A stretch of 64,000 bases of DNA, taken from the NCBI GenBank assembly GCA_023052935.1, contig CM041298.1, forward strand, positions 112,087,977 through 112,151,976. The letters are read 5' to 3'. The DNA comes from Piezodorus guildinii. Lineage: Eukaryota > Arthropoda > Insecta > Hemiptera > Pentatomidae. Positions 1 through 10,141 of this stretch are shown in pieces. A program made the translations under genes and the position numbers. The notes under the pieces were generated by a model, which did not search any database, had not been told where the DNA came from, and saw only the letters and a program-made list of their open reading frames with translations. The stretch's first letter is position 1. Each line of letters opens with the position of its first letter.

Positions 1-74
1 TGTGTGTATGATGTTAATGTATTTCTTACTTCTTTATTTCATTTATTTGTATTTATCTCAATTATAGGTTTGTT

Positions 75-83
75 TATATATAT

Positions 84-140
<57 letters not shown>
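75..140. repeat. AT dinucleotide microsatellite
   Basis: A nearly uninterrupted run of TA repeats about 65 bp long, broken once by a TATTATAAT step. It is simple-sequence DNA with no coding content, in AT-rich unassigned DNA (1-360). Confidence 0.95.
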
Positions 141-143
<3 letters not shown>

Positions 144-360
144 ATTTTATGTAATTTGACTTTATCATTGTATTCTGATATATTGTGTGAATGTGGTCAC
201 ATATCACTACTATATTCATTTAGACACAAAGTATACTTAATATTTCTCAAAAAAAATAAATAAATAAAAATTTCTTTGTTAATAAAAATAATTTTAAAAT
301 AAAAATACTCAATATAATGAAATATTATTTTTATTAAATATTAATAAATATGGTTATTTT

Positions 361-894
361 AATTTTTTGGTTTATTATTTTCAATAAAGAACCTTTGTAA
401 TCGAACAAAAAAAAAAAAAAAATTACGTCCCTCCCATAAATTTTTTTTTTAAAGAAAAGGAGAACCTGAATAACGTATAAAAAAATCGTTTGTCCATCGT
501 CTGCGGCATTTCTCCGAAACTACTCTACCATTTTTTTTTTTAAATTCGCCACAAAAATACTAGGGCATGCAACGATGATCTTAAAACGTAGATGTTGATA
601 TCAGCTGGCTATTTTTTGAATGGCGACCGATTAAAAGTGATTTAATTCAATAACTTAGTTATTTTTCTTTAACCAAAAAAAAACACGAATAATCTTAAAA
701 AAGAAAAAAAAAAGAAATTGTAATTTTACACATAAATACGCCCACAACTCAGTTATTTTTGAAGACAGAGAAAAGATTTATTAGTGTTTTTTTATAACCT
801 AAAAGCCAAGAATAATTATGAAAAAGAGAAAAAAATTGAAATTTTACACATAAAGACGCTCATAACTCAGTTATTTTTGAGGAAAGAAACATGT
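361..894 (+). repeat. Family B repeat, several units
   Basis: This stretch matches 8150-8450 and 60590-60960: shared phrases are TTTATTATTTTCAATAAAGA, CTGCGGCATTT, CGCCACAAAAATACTAGGGCAT and AACTCAGTTATTTTTGA. The second half repeats a unit of about 120 bp (TTTTACACATAAA-ACGC-CAACTCAGTTATTTTTGA) at about 724-762 and 842-880. There is no ORF beyond chance. I recognise no known superfamily, so it is named only as a window-internal repeat family. Confidence 0.7.
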
Positions 895-992
895 TTAGTA
901 TTTCCGTTGGAAACTCGAAAATTCGCAAATTTTCACGATAGCAATACTTTTCCTTATTATATATTTCACACATAGATAAGTGAAAGTAAAAA
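895..992 (-). repeat. Family A terminal remnant
   Basis: Only the hairpin end survives, in reverse orientation: GTATTTCCGTTG, ATTTTCACGAT-GCAATAC, then TATATATTTCA and AAGTGAAAGTAA. It abuts family B, as in several other copies. Confidence 0.7.
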
Positions 993-1164
993 TGTTATTA
1001 TATTTTAATTTATAAAACTGATGTTAGTATGTAGGATCCTTGAAAATGGGAAATACTACGAAACTTAGGAAAGGGCAAAATTAAAAGTTGTTAAGTGAAA
1101 AACTGGATCACAATTATTTATATAAAAGTTTTTTTTTAATAAATAATTGTGATCCATAAATAAA

Positions 1165-1375
1165 CAATGGATATAAAAAAAAAAATCCATAGTTAAGCCG
1201 TTCTTCGTAGGGAACGTAAAAAGGTAGTCCTGAGCCTGAGCGATGTCAGATACTCTTTAAAGATGTCTATCCTAATTAAACCTGGATAGCCAAATTAAGG
1301 ACTCCCACATTAGCATCGTCCGATTAGCCACAGTAGCTTCTTAATGTAGCATTAAATAAACAAAAAAACAAACAA
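1165..1375 (+). repeat. SINE-1, 5'-truncated copy
   Basis: It lacks the tRNA-like head but keeps the body: AATCCATAGTTA, GTAGTCCTGAGCCTGAGCGATGTCAG, a CCTATCCT-type segment, GCATCGTCCGATTAGCCA and a tail TAAATAAACAAA. The same body follows a tRNA-like head at 54616-54896 and 9172-9454 (reverse). Confidence 0.8.
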
Positions 1376-1377
1376 TA

Positions 1378-1893
1378 GGCTTTGATATGATGTACGTTTC
1401 ATTATGATAATCTGACAAGGTTTAGATACCGAAATTAAATTTTTTTTTCTTCTTAAGTGCCTTTAATTTAGTAGTTTCGAAAAAATTTACTATGACATCT
1501 AATTGGATTAGATAAAAATAGGGTTAATATAAAAGTTGAAAGAATTTGCTAACCAAATCAAGGAGAAATAAGAAAAACCAATTGTATACATATTTTTTTA
1601 ACATAAAAACCATAATATAGAAGAATAATATACCATTGGAAAGCTGGTTATTTTAGAAAAAATAAAACTTTATACACAAAGTTGTATAAGGTAATGGAGA
1701 TTAATAAAATTTGGAGGAAATTTTTATAATTATAGATAATAATATAATAGATTAAGTAATGAAACACATGTTTCTATCGAAACTCAATATAATTCTTTAA
1801 ACTTCTTTTCAACTCTTAACTTAATTTAAAAGTTCTTAAATTTATTTTAATGAATGTAAGTAAAAGTCCTTTATTGCCGGCACCAAATTCTTT
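1378..1893 (+). repeat. Family A, diverged 3' half
   Basis: Follows the family A order: TGTACGTTTCATT, a TCTGACA-GG-TTAGAT segment, AGTGCCTTTAATTT, AATATACCATTGGAAAGCT, TAATATAATAGATTA, and a degenerate terminus GTAAGTAAAAGTCCTTTATTGCCGGCACCA. The 5' hairpin and GT tract are missing. It directly follows the SINE-1 fragment. Confidence 0.75.
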
Positions 1894-2089
1894 TTTCTTT
1901 TTTTATTCAGTAGGTACTGACAAATGAAAAAATAATAAATTAAATAAATTAAAAGGAACAAGTTAACAAGGACAAAGCCGAGATTATTTCTGACAATGGA
2001 GATAGAGTTGCCACAGGATGAAGGTTGAAATGAAAGGATTAAAATACTAAATACGGCTCCTAAGATTATTTCACGGGCCTCCTCTCTCT

Positions 2090-2345
2090 CGGAATTTCAT
2101 CTATTGTAATCATTCCTGAAATTGACAATTATTAGCAAGAGTGGGTTAATTAATTATTTAATTGAGGAAGTAGGTGTAACAACAAGTGTGGAGTATAAGG
2201 AATATAGGGATTTTCCGATTGGAAGATGTATAACTCACTTTGAGAGCTTACGCAGGAAAAGGACTAATTTTACAATATCAAAGGATATGCTAGATTTTTA
2301 TCTTTTAAGGACTGTTTTAATTTTTTTTTTTTTTTTAAGTTGAGA
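2090..2345 (+). repeat. Dispersed repeat shared with 5530-5935
   Basis: The phrase ACGCA-GAAAAGGACTAATTTTACA followed by TCAAAGGATATGC and TTTATCTTTTAAGGACTGTT recurs at 5550-5640 and 5855-5935. A T-run follows in two of the three copies. The small ORF across it (2122-2343) is probably chance. Confidence 0.55.
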
Positions 2346-2689
2346 TGCAGGAGGGATTTAATGGTTTAATGGACCCCCATAGTGTTATGCCATAGGTCCA
2401 AATTTCTAATAATGGTTATTATAACATTTTTTTAAGTAAATAGGGAGTTTGATCATTTGTCGAGTAAGCTTTGTATTATTGTTCTATATTCTCAAAAATA
2501 TTCACATTTGATTAAATCAAGCATTTAACGTCCCAATCATTCGAAACATTTTATCACTGCCAAGCCTTATTTTAATTTTAATATCAATTAAAAATAAGAG
2601 CTATGTGATCGAGATATAAACGACAATATCAAATTGGATCAATTAACTTTTCAGAAGTTGGTGAATTTGAATTTTAGTTTTATTTATTT

Positions 2690-3645
2690 ATTTATTGAGT
2701 CTATATATAGGAGCTCGATCAAGAGTGAAAATAGGAAGAAAATATACTGAACTATTCCTGGTCACTAAAGCAAGGATGTTGCCTCTCTCCAACACTTTTT
2801 ACGTGGAACAAACCCTAAGATTGTGGAAACAAAAGTGTCGAGGAATGGGTGTGGAGGTTGGTGATGATACACTTTTCAGCATTCAGTTCGCAGACGATCA
2901 GGTTGTCCTAGCTTCGGAAGATTGTGATCTTGAATATATGCTGAGGAAATTGAATGAAGCATACTCTGAGTGGGGTCTAGAGATCAGCAGAGAAAAAGCA
3001 GAGTATATGCCATGTCACTCAACAGTCTCAACCATCTGTGTGGAGGATTGGACGACCCCACAGAGCAGCGCCTTTAAATATCTTGGGGTAACCATAGATC
3101 AGTTCGGAACGATGACCAAAGATATTGAAAATAAGATTGCAAATGGTAGAAGAATAGTAGGAATCTTGAATGGTGTTCTGTGGAGCAGACAGGTGTCGCT
3201 TCATACGAAAAAAAAAGATTTACCATTCCTTCCTCCTAGGGACCACTTTATATGGCGCTGAAACATGGAAAGTGCTAAAATCGGCTGAAAGAAGATTGTT
3301 AGCTCTGGAGATGGACTTTTGGAGAAGAGCCTGCGGCATATTCAGGCTGCAAAGAATCCCTAATGCGGAAATAAGAAAAAAAGTAGGGGCTGAGCTGAAC
3401 ATCTTAAATGGATATCAAAGAAGAGACTCATGTGGTATGGCCATGTCATGAGGATGGAAGGGACGCGGTGGCCATATAAAATGATGAAGTACTCCCCGCA
3501 GAAGAGGCGAAGACGAGGAAGACCTGGATAGAGAGTGTGAGGGAGGGGGTGGCGGCCAGAGGAGGACTGCAGGGACAGGGAGCACTGGCGTTCTGAAGTA
3601 CTAAGTTTCGGGATGTGAAGCAAGTTGCAGAACCCGAGGAAAAAA
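2690..3645 (+). pseudogene. Non-LTR retrotransposon RT, 3' part (frameshifted)
   Basis: This is the end of a LINE reverse transcriptase. The first frame (2695-3261, 188 aa) has the RT catalytic FADD (residues 65-68, in QFADDQVVLA), an EINREK-like segment (EISREKAEY) and the thumb-region YLGV. A run of A's at about 3208-3216 breaks the frame; coding resumes in the next frame (3170-3451) with LYGAETW and the LINE C-terminal phrase MDFWRRACG, then WYGHVMRMEG-like codons and a basic RRRRGRPG-like run. A poly-A stretch near 3640 may be the 3' tail. The 5' end, endonuclease and RT fingers are absent, as usual for 5'-truncated insertions. Similar ORFs are widespread in arthropods; I do not assign a clade. 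Confidence 0.85.
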
Positions 3646-3649
3646 AAAG

Positions 3650-4778
3650 TTTTATTTATAATCTCAATTTAAGAACCGCGGCGAGAGTATTATGTGATTT
3701 AAATTCTTAATATTATCCATCCGTTACAAGAAATTGCTGTCTTTTATAATTCAGGAATACGGTTTAAACTTGTCTTTTTCGACTTGATATAATGTATAAA
3801 TAATTTACTACATACATATTAGTTGGCGTATGTCACTTACTCTGTTATTAATAGATCATTTATTTTTAAATTATCTTTTATATTTTGCTATTTAAATATT
3901 AATGCTCTTATTTTACAAGTAGCATAAGTCAATAACAATTCTTAAACAGAGAGAAAAAAAGAATAAATTAGTTTCATTTCATATTATTTTAATAATCTTA
4001 AGCATTGCTAGCTAAATAAAATAAAAAATTGTTCCTAATCTGGGTTATAGCCCCATAAAGAATCTTGTGGGCAACGAATGTCTTTTAATTTAAATTTTTC
4101 CATTTTGTCGTTTTATGTTTATATATTTCGAAGATGATGAAAAAAAGTCTGTAATTATTTAAATTTCGAAGAGTATGTTTATTTTCGTTTTATTTCTAAT
4201 GAACGATTCTGTTTATTAGTGAAAATATACCGAATGGAAATCTTATAAAATCGTTATATCTTATCTTCACTTTCAAAGGTACTTATGATTGTTCATAAGA
4301 GGATAAATAACGAAACTAATGCACTTGTATATGTTCTGTTTACTTATGTTGAGCTTACTCTCAGTGCTGAAATAAAAGCTTTTTTTTTTTTTAAATTCAA
4401 AGACATTAATATTGCAACAATATGGTTTAAAATTGTATGAATCCTTACTTTTAAAGTTGTCTTTCAAGTAATTGTGGTAGCTTATTGGATAATAGCTGTA
4501 ATTTTGTATTAATATACAGTTTAATCTGGTTTATCCCGGGCTTACCGAGACCTAATATGATAAGCATAACAAAATGCTTAAACAAACATGCTATTTATTA
4601 TGATGCTATCAGACGTTTAAGTCTTAATTGAGTCTTTCAGAAGAATTTTATTATGTTAAAGGGACAAAAAAAAGTAGAGTATAGTTATTCAACTAATATT
4701 CCTTAAGTCGGGGGATGCAAATTTATTTTTCAAGTTATTTTATAGAATTTATACGATTTCATTATTAAACATCACTAT
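3650..4778. other. AT-rich stretch, nothing assigned
   Basis: Low-complexity AT-rich sequence with short poly-A/T runs. The only listed ORF (4273-4467, minus) is short, Lys/Phe/Tyr-biased and unlike any family I know. No terminal repeats or repeats shared with the rest of the window were noticed. Confidence 0.5.
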
Positions 4779-4788
4779 GTTATAATTA

Positions 4789-5082
4789 GGGGAGCCCGTG
4801 GCTGAATGGTTAGCGCGCTAGCCGGCCACGCTAAAGTTGTGAGCTCGAATCCCAGTCCCAGGAGGACTTTTTCTAGCATACAAATAAATGGGGATTCTCT
4901 CACAATCTCCCTCGGGTATGTGGGACCCGTCAGCCAATCAACAGGTAACTCACAAAAATAGGCGTAGAGTGTGATGCCCCTACCCTAAGAAATGTCATCG
5001 AGTATCGCGGTGTGGAAACTATAAACCATACCGTGCCGCCAAGGGCCTCCAAGGCCTGTCGCGCCAACCGAAAAAAAAAAAA
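4789..5082 (+). repeat. SINE-2, complete, with target-site duplication
   Basis: A tRNA-derived short interspersed element. The head has an A-box-like GTGGCTGAATGGTTAGCGCG and a B-box-like GAGCTCGAATCCCAGTC. The body includes GGACCCGTCAGCCAATC and GCGTAGAGTGTGATGCCCC, and the end is a run of A's. It is flanked by the direct repeat GTTATAATTA (4779-4788 and 5083-5092), the signature of LINE-driven target-primed insertion. A second copy lies at 61723-62021 in reverse. Confidence 0.93.
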
Positions 5083-5310
5083 GTTATAATTATCTAATAT
5101 AATGCAATAATTAAACAGAAATTATAAAAACTTTTATAAATCCATAAGATCCTCCACGAAGAGACCCTTCAGGAATGTGTAGAAATTAATAATTAAATGA
5201 ATGAAGAAATTAATGAACTATCTATTTTCATATCAAATGATTTTTTTAAATGAGGATAACAGGTGTGAATAGATATAAATTGTTTGCCATCACATCACAT
5301 TATTAAACAA

Positions 5311-5935
5311 GTCGTTGAAAGGATTCTTAACAATTGACATTTATTGTAACTAGGATACGATTCAAAATGAAAGAGAACCACCATTTTTGACTCGATTCTC
5401 CTTTTAAAAGGACATAAATCGAAATATTTCACTGGTTATTAGGATAACCACACTAAAAAGGACACTTTTTAATACTGCAACTCTCTTCCTGATGCAAGAA
5501 TCGGTTCAAAATAACATAAGTCTGTCTATATAAGGGAGGGGTGGGTTCCGCACGAAAAGGACCAATTTTACAATTTTAAAGGATATGCCCGATTTTTATC
5601 TTTTAAGGGCTGTTTTAATTTTATTTATATATTTTTTTTTAAGTTAAAGTCGTTGAAAGGATTCTTAACAATTGACATTTATTGTAACTAGGATACGACT
5701 CAAAATGGACGAGAACCACCATTTTTGACTCGATTCTCATTTTAAAAGTCATAAATCGAAATATTTCACTGGTTACTAGGATAAGCACACTATGTAATAT
5801 TGCAGAATCGGTCCAAAATAACATCATAATAACAAGTCTGTCTATATAAAGGAGGGGTGGGTTACGCAAGAAAAGGACTAATTTTACTATTTCAAAGGAT
5901 ATGCCCGATTTTCATATTTTAAGGACTGTGGTGTA
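5311..5935 (+). repeat. 338-bp tandem duplication (two units)
   Basis: Unit 1 starts at 5311 and unit 2 at 5649, both with GTCGTTGAAAGGATTCTTAA followed by CAATTGACATTTATTGTAAC, GAACCACCATTTTTGACTCG and AAATATTTCACTGGTTA. Each unit ends with a GGAGGGGTGGGTT-CGCA phrase and AAAGGATATGCCCGATTTT. The two units differ by small indels and substitutions, so the duplication is not recent. Confidence 0.9.
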
Positions 5936-6179
5936 GCGCAGTGGTTCCCGACATAAATGTTTCGCGGGCACCTTCATCAAACCAGTACAATAGCAAGGAC
6001 ACCCTAGTTGTTAACGAATTTCAATCATTTTGTCGAAAATTTAATTCTCTATCAAATGGCACACAAAAACAAAAAAATATTGGTATTTATTCATTTAGAA
6101 GAAAACTATTTTGTTTATTCGTTATCGGATTCTATATATCTTGAAACGTAAGCTCTCAAATTTTGAGCAGGTTTTTTAT

Positions 6180-6470
6180 TTTATTATTTTTTTTTTTTTT
6201 TTCCGTCGATTACAAAGGTTCATTATTGAAAATAATAAACCAAAAGCTATAGGACTGCGTTACTATTTCATTTTCATTTCTTTCGATGTTCGTTCAAATA
6301 TTAATCAAATTTTCTGATTCCAGAACACCTTACAATCAATCATAAACGAGTTATCAGGGAATCACTCACAACTCTTATAAATTGCAGCTTGACCATATAA
6401 GATCATTTTTTAATATTACTTTTTTTTTTTGCTTTTTTTTCATCCTGTTGTCCTGATCTCGAAATATTTT
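6180..6470 (-). repeat. Family B fragment
   Basis: Reverse-orientation family B: a T-run, TCGATTACAAAGGTTCATTATTGAAAATAATAAA, TTTCTTTCGATGTTCGTTCAAAT, then ACGAGTTATCAGGGAATCAC. It parallels 51780-51960. The ORFs 5941-6144 and 6111-6317 lie across this repeat and are not credible genes. Confidence 0.65.
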
Positions 6471-6602
6471 CAGCCTCTTTAAAGTGGGTACCCAACTTGG
6501 GAAAAAAAAAACTGGCGGTGGAGCGTGATGAAGGCCGAATCGCCTCATTGCACGGCCGTTGGCCTAGAAACAGTACGAAACACGTAGAAACAGTTTTTCT
6601 TT
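6471..6602 (+). repeat. SINE-3, 3' part
   Basis: Matches the body of SINE-3 at 27625-27862: CAGCCTCTTTAAAGTGGGTA, CTGGCGG-GAGCGTGAT, CGAATC-CCTCATTGCACGGC and CGTTGGCCTAGAAACAGTACG. The tRNA-like head is missing. Confidence 0.8.
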
Positions 6603-6724
6603 TAATTCGCTTTAAACAGGACCTACATCAATTATGAAACAACTTAAACTGTGTTAGTTTAAAATTAACTGATCCAGTTTAAACTGTTTTTTTTTTTGTT
6701 TTTTTTTATTATCATTGTTGTTTT

Positions 6725-6918
6725 TTTTACCCCTACCTCTCGCCTTTGAAGGCTATACGGGGTTTCTCGGGCAAAGGGATGATGGCGGGGAATAAAGCCT
6801 GAGATAAAAGCCCCCTAAACACCAAGTCTCCAAATCTCGACCAAATATTTGGTCCTATGTGTTGCTAGGCAACGCGCCTTTAAAGCACCGCGAGCTAACC
6901 CGCTCATGCTACCCCCTC
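6725..6918. other. Local GC-richer block, unassigned
   Basis: Nearly 200 bp with much higher GC than its surroundings (CCTACCTCTCGCCTTTGAAG through CACCGCGAGCTAACCCGC). It has no open frame and no match elsewhere in the window. It could be part of a LINE 5' region or another SINE; I cannot tell which. Confidence 0.3.
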
Positions 6919-6923
6919 CCCAC

Positions 6924-7101
6924 TTACAATATATAAAATATATAATAAGGTAAAGTATTACAACTCCAGTAAATTTTCCATCTCCAGTTTTCAAAAGAAA
7001 TACACGTTTTAGGGTTTCCTAAGTACAAATAACTAAGTCCCGCAAAAAGGTCTGTGGGTCTGTGTATTTGTGTGTGTGTGTGTATGTGTGTGTGTATGTG
7101 T

Positions 7102-7162
<61 letters not shown>

Positions 7163-7179
7163 TGTGTGGTGTGAGTGTG

Positions 7180-7217
<38 letters not shown>

Positions 7218-7777
7218 GTGTGTGTGTGTGTGTGTGTGTGTGTTGTGTGTGTGTGTGTGTGTGTGTGTTGTGTGTGTGTATGGTAAGTTAAGCACGAAAA
7301 CGAAAAGTCGTAAGAAACTAAACTTTTTCATCAAAGTACCAGCTACTCTATACGAGAATTTTTTTACCTTTTTAAAGTTTTTATAAAAACGGCTCTAACG
7401 ATGTTAATTAAATTCCCTATATCTATGTAAAATTGAATGACGTTCAAGTAGGTTTTATTTATGTTTTTGAACACAAGAACAGTAATATAGATGTATAATA
7501 TACCGTTGCAAAGCTAAATATTTTAGAAAAAATATTACATTACGAACAAAATTGTAAAATATAATGGAGATAGATGAAAAGCCGATAAACCTAATTGATT
7601 GTTGTATATTATTATATAATATATTATTTATTAAAACATATGTTTCTATCGAAAATCAATATAATTCATTCTTTAACTTTTTTTCCTCTCTAAATGTACT
7701 TACAACTTCTTGAAATGAATTTCACAACGGAGGTAAGTGAAAGTAATGTGTTGGGCGCACCAGATTTTTAAAAATAA
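6924..7777 (+). repeat. Family A copy with long GT tract
   Basis: Order of landmarks: a decayed hairpin end (AATATATAAAATATATAATAAGGTAAAGTATT), CAGTTTTCAAAAGAAATACACG, TCCCGCAAAAAGGTCTGTG, a GT/TG microsatellite at 7070-7280, CTTTTTCATCAAAGTACC, AATATACCGTTGCAAAGCTAAA, and a 3' end GGTAAGTGAAAGTAATGTGTTGGGCGCACCAGATTTTT. It has an internal deletion relative to the copy at 8449. The CV and HT repeat ORFs here are translations of the microsatellite, not proteins. Confidence 0.85.
7070..7280. repeat. GT microsatellite within family A
   Basis: About 210 bp of GT repeats with interruptions (TGTATG, GAGTG, GTTGTG). It sits right after the family A phrase CCGCAAAAAGGTCT, as do the GT tracts at 8579, 17797 and (as CA) 14335 and 40536. 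The repeat position is therefore a fixed feature of the family. Confidence 0.95.
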
Positions 7778-8149
7778 ATACATATATTTTTTTACACTGG
7801 CAATAAATAAAGAAAATAAGAGATTCAACCGTTTTAAGTGTAAATAAAAAGATAAAATCCATAGTACACATACATTTTTTTCTGGACATACTAAAGTGTT
7901 GATCTAAATACTTTGTTCCGACAGACGATAGATCTTCTTAGAACGCCCTAAATCCACTCTTTCAAGCTCTATTAGATACATACTATGTGGAGTCTTAAAG
8001 TGGACAGAATCAATTCTCCTTTACATTAAATTTCTGAACTAAAAATCTCCAGACTAGAAATCTTGAACCTACTGGACGTTTTTTTTTTCACTCGAAATTT
8101 GACACAAAAAATAACACAAAGAAATCTAGTATAAATGCTTATGGTTTAT

Positions 8150-8448
8150 TATTTTTAGTAAAGAATCTTTGTAATCGACCAATTAAAAAATTACTATTTC
8201 ACCGTTCAAAATTTGAGGGCTTACGATTCAAGATGCGAAGAACCCGAATAAAGAATTTTAAAATGTCCGTTTGTCCGCCGTACTCCGTCCGCGGCATTTT
8301 TCCGAAACTACAGATTTTTTTTTTAATTCGCCATAAAAATACTAGAGCATCGAAAGTTGACCTTCACACCTAGACGTAGCTATCGGCCGATTAGTTTTAA
8401 AATGGCTGCTGATTTAATATAGTTTTGATTCAATAACTCAGTTATTTT
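8150..8448 (+). repeat. Family B copy abutting family A
   Basis: Begins GTTTATTATTTTTAGTAAAG and carries AATTTGAGGGCTTACG, CTGCGGCATTT-like CCGCGGCATTTTTCC, CGCCATAAAAATACTAGAGCAT and AACTCAGTTATTTTT. It runs directly into the family A hairpin at 8449. Confidence 0.75.
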
Positions 8449-8576
8449 TACTTTCACTTACTATATATAGTAAGGGAAAGTATTGCGATCGTGAAAATTT
8501 TCGAATTCCAGTTTTCAACGAAAATACACGTTTTAGGGTCCCTGAGTCCAAATAACCAAGTCCCGCAAAAAGGTCT

Positions 8577-8578
<2 letters not shown>

Positions 8579-8635
<57 letters not shown>
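8579..8635. repeat. GT microsatellite (about 28 units)
   Basis: A pure GT run inside the family A copy at 8449-9689. Its purity and length suggest replication-slippage growth after the element inserted. Confidence 0.97.
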
Positions 8636-8636
<1 letters not shown>

Positions 8637-9171
8637 TAACTCCCGGGCGGAAACGGTAAGTCCTATGAAACTGAAATTTCATATTTAAGACAACTATACG
8701 CCCGAGACGTGACAAAACTTTTTTCATCAAAATGAGCTTACCAGAAGAGGCACTTTATACCATGCATTTTGCACCTTTTTTCGATTTTCTCGAAAACGGT
8801 TCGGACGATTTTGAATAAACTCGCTATATCGATGTAAAATTTAATGGGCTTTAATATCATGTAGGTTTTATTCTGATTACAATTATCTGACAGGGCTTAA
8901 ATGCCGATATTTTAAATTTTCTTCCTCTAAAGTACCTTTAATTTTGTAGATTCAATAAAAATAACTATATTATCTTGTTAACGCTGATGAAAAACAGGTA
9001 AATATATAAATTGAATAAATTCGATACCCAACTAAAGGAGAAAACAGAAAAAATATTTTTTTAATGCAATTTTTCGTTTTTGAACAGCAGTAATATACAT
9101 GTATGATATACCGATGGAAAGCTAAAGATTTTAGAAAAAATATCATCTCATACACAAGCTTTTAAAAGTTA

Positions 9172-9454
9172 TTGTTTATTTATTTAACGTCACTTTATGC
9201 TACTATGGCTAATCGGACGATGCTACAGTGGGAGTCCTAAATTTTGCCTATCCAGGTTTTATTAGGATAGGGATCTTTAACGAGTACCTGACATCGCACA
9301 GGCTCGGGACCACCTTTTAACGTCCCCTCCGAAGGACGGCGTAACTAAGGATTTTTTACTCCCATTAAAAAATCCTAGGACCACCTGCGGGATTGAACCC
9401 GTGACCTTTAGCATGGGAGGCTGTTACGCTAGCCACCCAGCTACAAGTGATCCC
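9172..9454 (-). repeat. SINE-1, complete, with 13-bp TSD
   Basis: Read on the minus strand: tRNA-like head with GTAGCTGGGTGGCTAGCGTA and GGTTCAATCCCGCAGGTGG, body with GTAAAAAATCCTTAGTTACG, GGGACGTTAAAAGGTGGTCC and GTGCGATGTCAGGTACTCG, and tail TAAATAAATAAACAA. It is flanked by CTTTTAAAAGTTA at 9159-9171 and 9455-9467. It interrupts the family A copy, so it is younger than that copy. Confidence 0.95.
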
Positions 9455-9861
9455 CTTTTAAAAGTTAATAGAGAGTGATGAAATGAACATAAAACTAACT
9501 GATTATTTTAGATAATAATATAATAGATTTTTTAATAAAACACGTGTTTCTATATAAATTCAATTTGATTAATTCCTTAATAGTTTCACATATTTTTATA
9601 TCTAACTGTAAAATTGAAAATTCTTTCATTGATTTTAAAAATCGAGGTAAGTGAAAGTCGTGTGTTGCCCGCACCAGATTTTTTATGCTAGAGAAAGGGT
9701 TGTGTAGATCTCTATACTTAGTTCAGTAACTAATCGTAAAACATAAAAAAAATTGAAATTTTTCTCTCTACACATGCCCATAGCTTAGTTATATTTTAAA
9801 ATAGAGAAAACCAAGTATATTTTTTTAAATATCAGAAAAAACCGTAATCAACTGTTACACA

Positions 9862-9996
9862 CCAAGGCTTCTGAAGAGAAGATGGCCTCGAGACCTTCTT
9901 GTTAAGATTGACCACTAGAGTGCTGCTAATGGGCAGTTTCTCTTAATGTTTTTCATGTACACTATCGTTTAGCAGCATACTTGTTGTATTATATTA
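9862..9996 (+). pseudogene. Jockey-type LINE, extreme 3' end
   Basis: Encodes RLLKRRWPRDLLV-like C-terminal codons, comparable with PPRRLKRR (32080) and PPRCLKRR (55180). A 3' UTR with AGAGTGCTGCTAATGGGCAG and TTTTTCATGTACACTATCG follows. Only the last codons survive. A palindromic MITE (9997-10141) interrupts the tail. Confidence 0.65.
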
Positions 9997-10141
9997 GGAG
10001 TACTCACTACGTTTGCTATAGCATGCTATTTGTGTTATTTTGCTAAACCCGTCGAGTTTCTACAGTTATTTCCTGTATAAAATTGATGGGTTTAGCACAA
10101 TAGCACAAATAGCATGCTATAGCAAACGTAGTGAGTACCCC
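9997..10141. mobile_element. 145-bp palindromic MITE, copy 1
   Basis: Both ends read GG(A/G)GTACTCACTACGTTTG inward, and the arms pair for more than 60 bp (through GCTATAGCATGCTATTTGTG and GCTAAACCC), leaving a short AT-rich loop. The strand could fold into one long hairpin. TA flanks both ends (9995-9996 and 10142-10143), consistent with a TA target. A nearly identical copy lies at 45561-45704 with the loop in opposite orientation. No coding capacity. Confidence 0.9.

Larger units (their letters stand above)
8449..9689 (+). repeat. Family A reference copy, split by SINE-1
   Basis: Best copy for describing the family. 8449-8482 is a near-perfect 34-nt palindrome (TACTTTCACTTACTATA and its complement with one mismatch). 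Next come GCGATCGTGAAAATTTTCGA, CGTTTTAGGGTCCCTGAGTC, GT repeats (8579-8635), AACTCCCGGGCGGAAACGG, CACTTTATACCATGCATTTT, CGATTTTCTCGAAAACGGTT, a TTAAATGCCGATATTTTAAA block, TTAAT-CAATTTTTCGTTTTT and TAATATAATAGATTTTTTAA. The end is GGTAAGTGAAAGTCGTGTGT plus TGCCCGCACCAGATTTTTT. Without the SINE it is about 945 bp. It has no ORF, so it is non-autonomous or non-coding. The left hairpin arm and the right end share ACTTTCACTTACC in inverted orientation. Confidence 0.9.

Noticed and set aside
4789..4865. tRNA gene
   Set aside because: A- and B-box-like sequences are present but the acceptor stem does not close, and a SINE body, A-tail and target duplication follow; the same holds for the heads of SINE-1 and SINE-3.
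7062..7334. ORFs of Cys-Val or His-Thr repeats on both strands
   Set aside because: They are six-frame translations of the GT microsatellite inside family A, with no independent support.
8449..8482. Helitron 3' hairpin
   Set aside because: The hairpin is followed by element body rather than CTRR and a host T, and the other end lacks a TC start; inverted end sharing argues for another mechanism.
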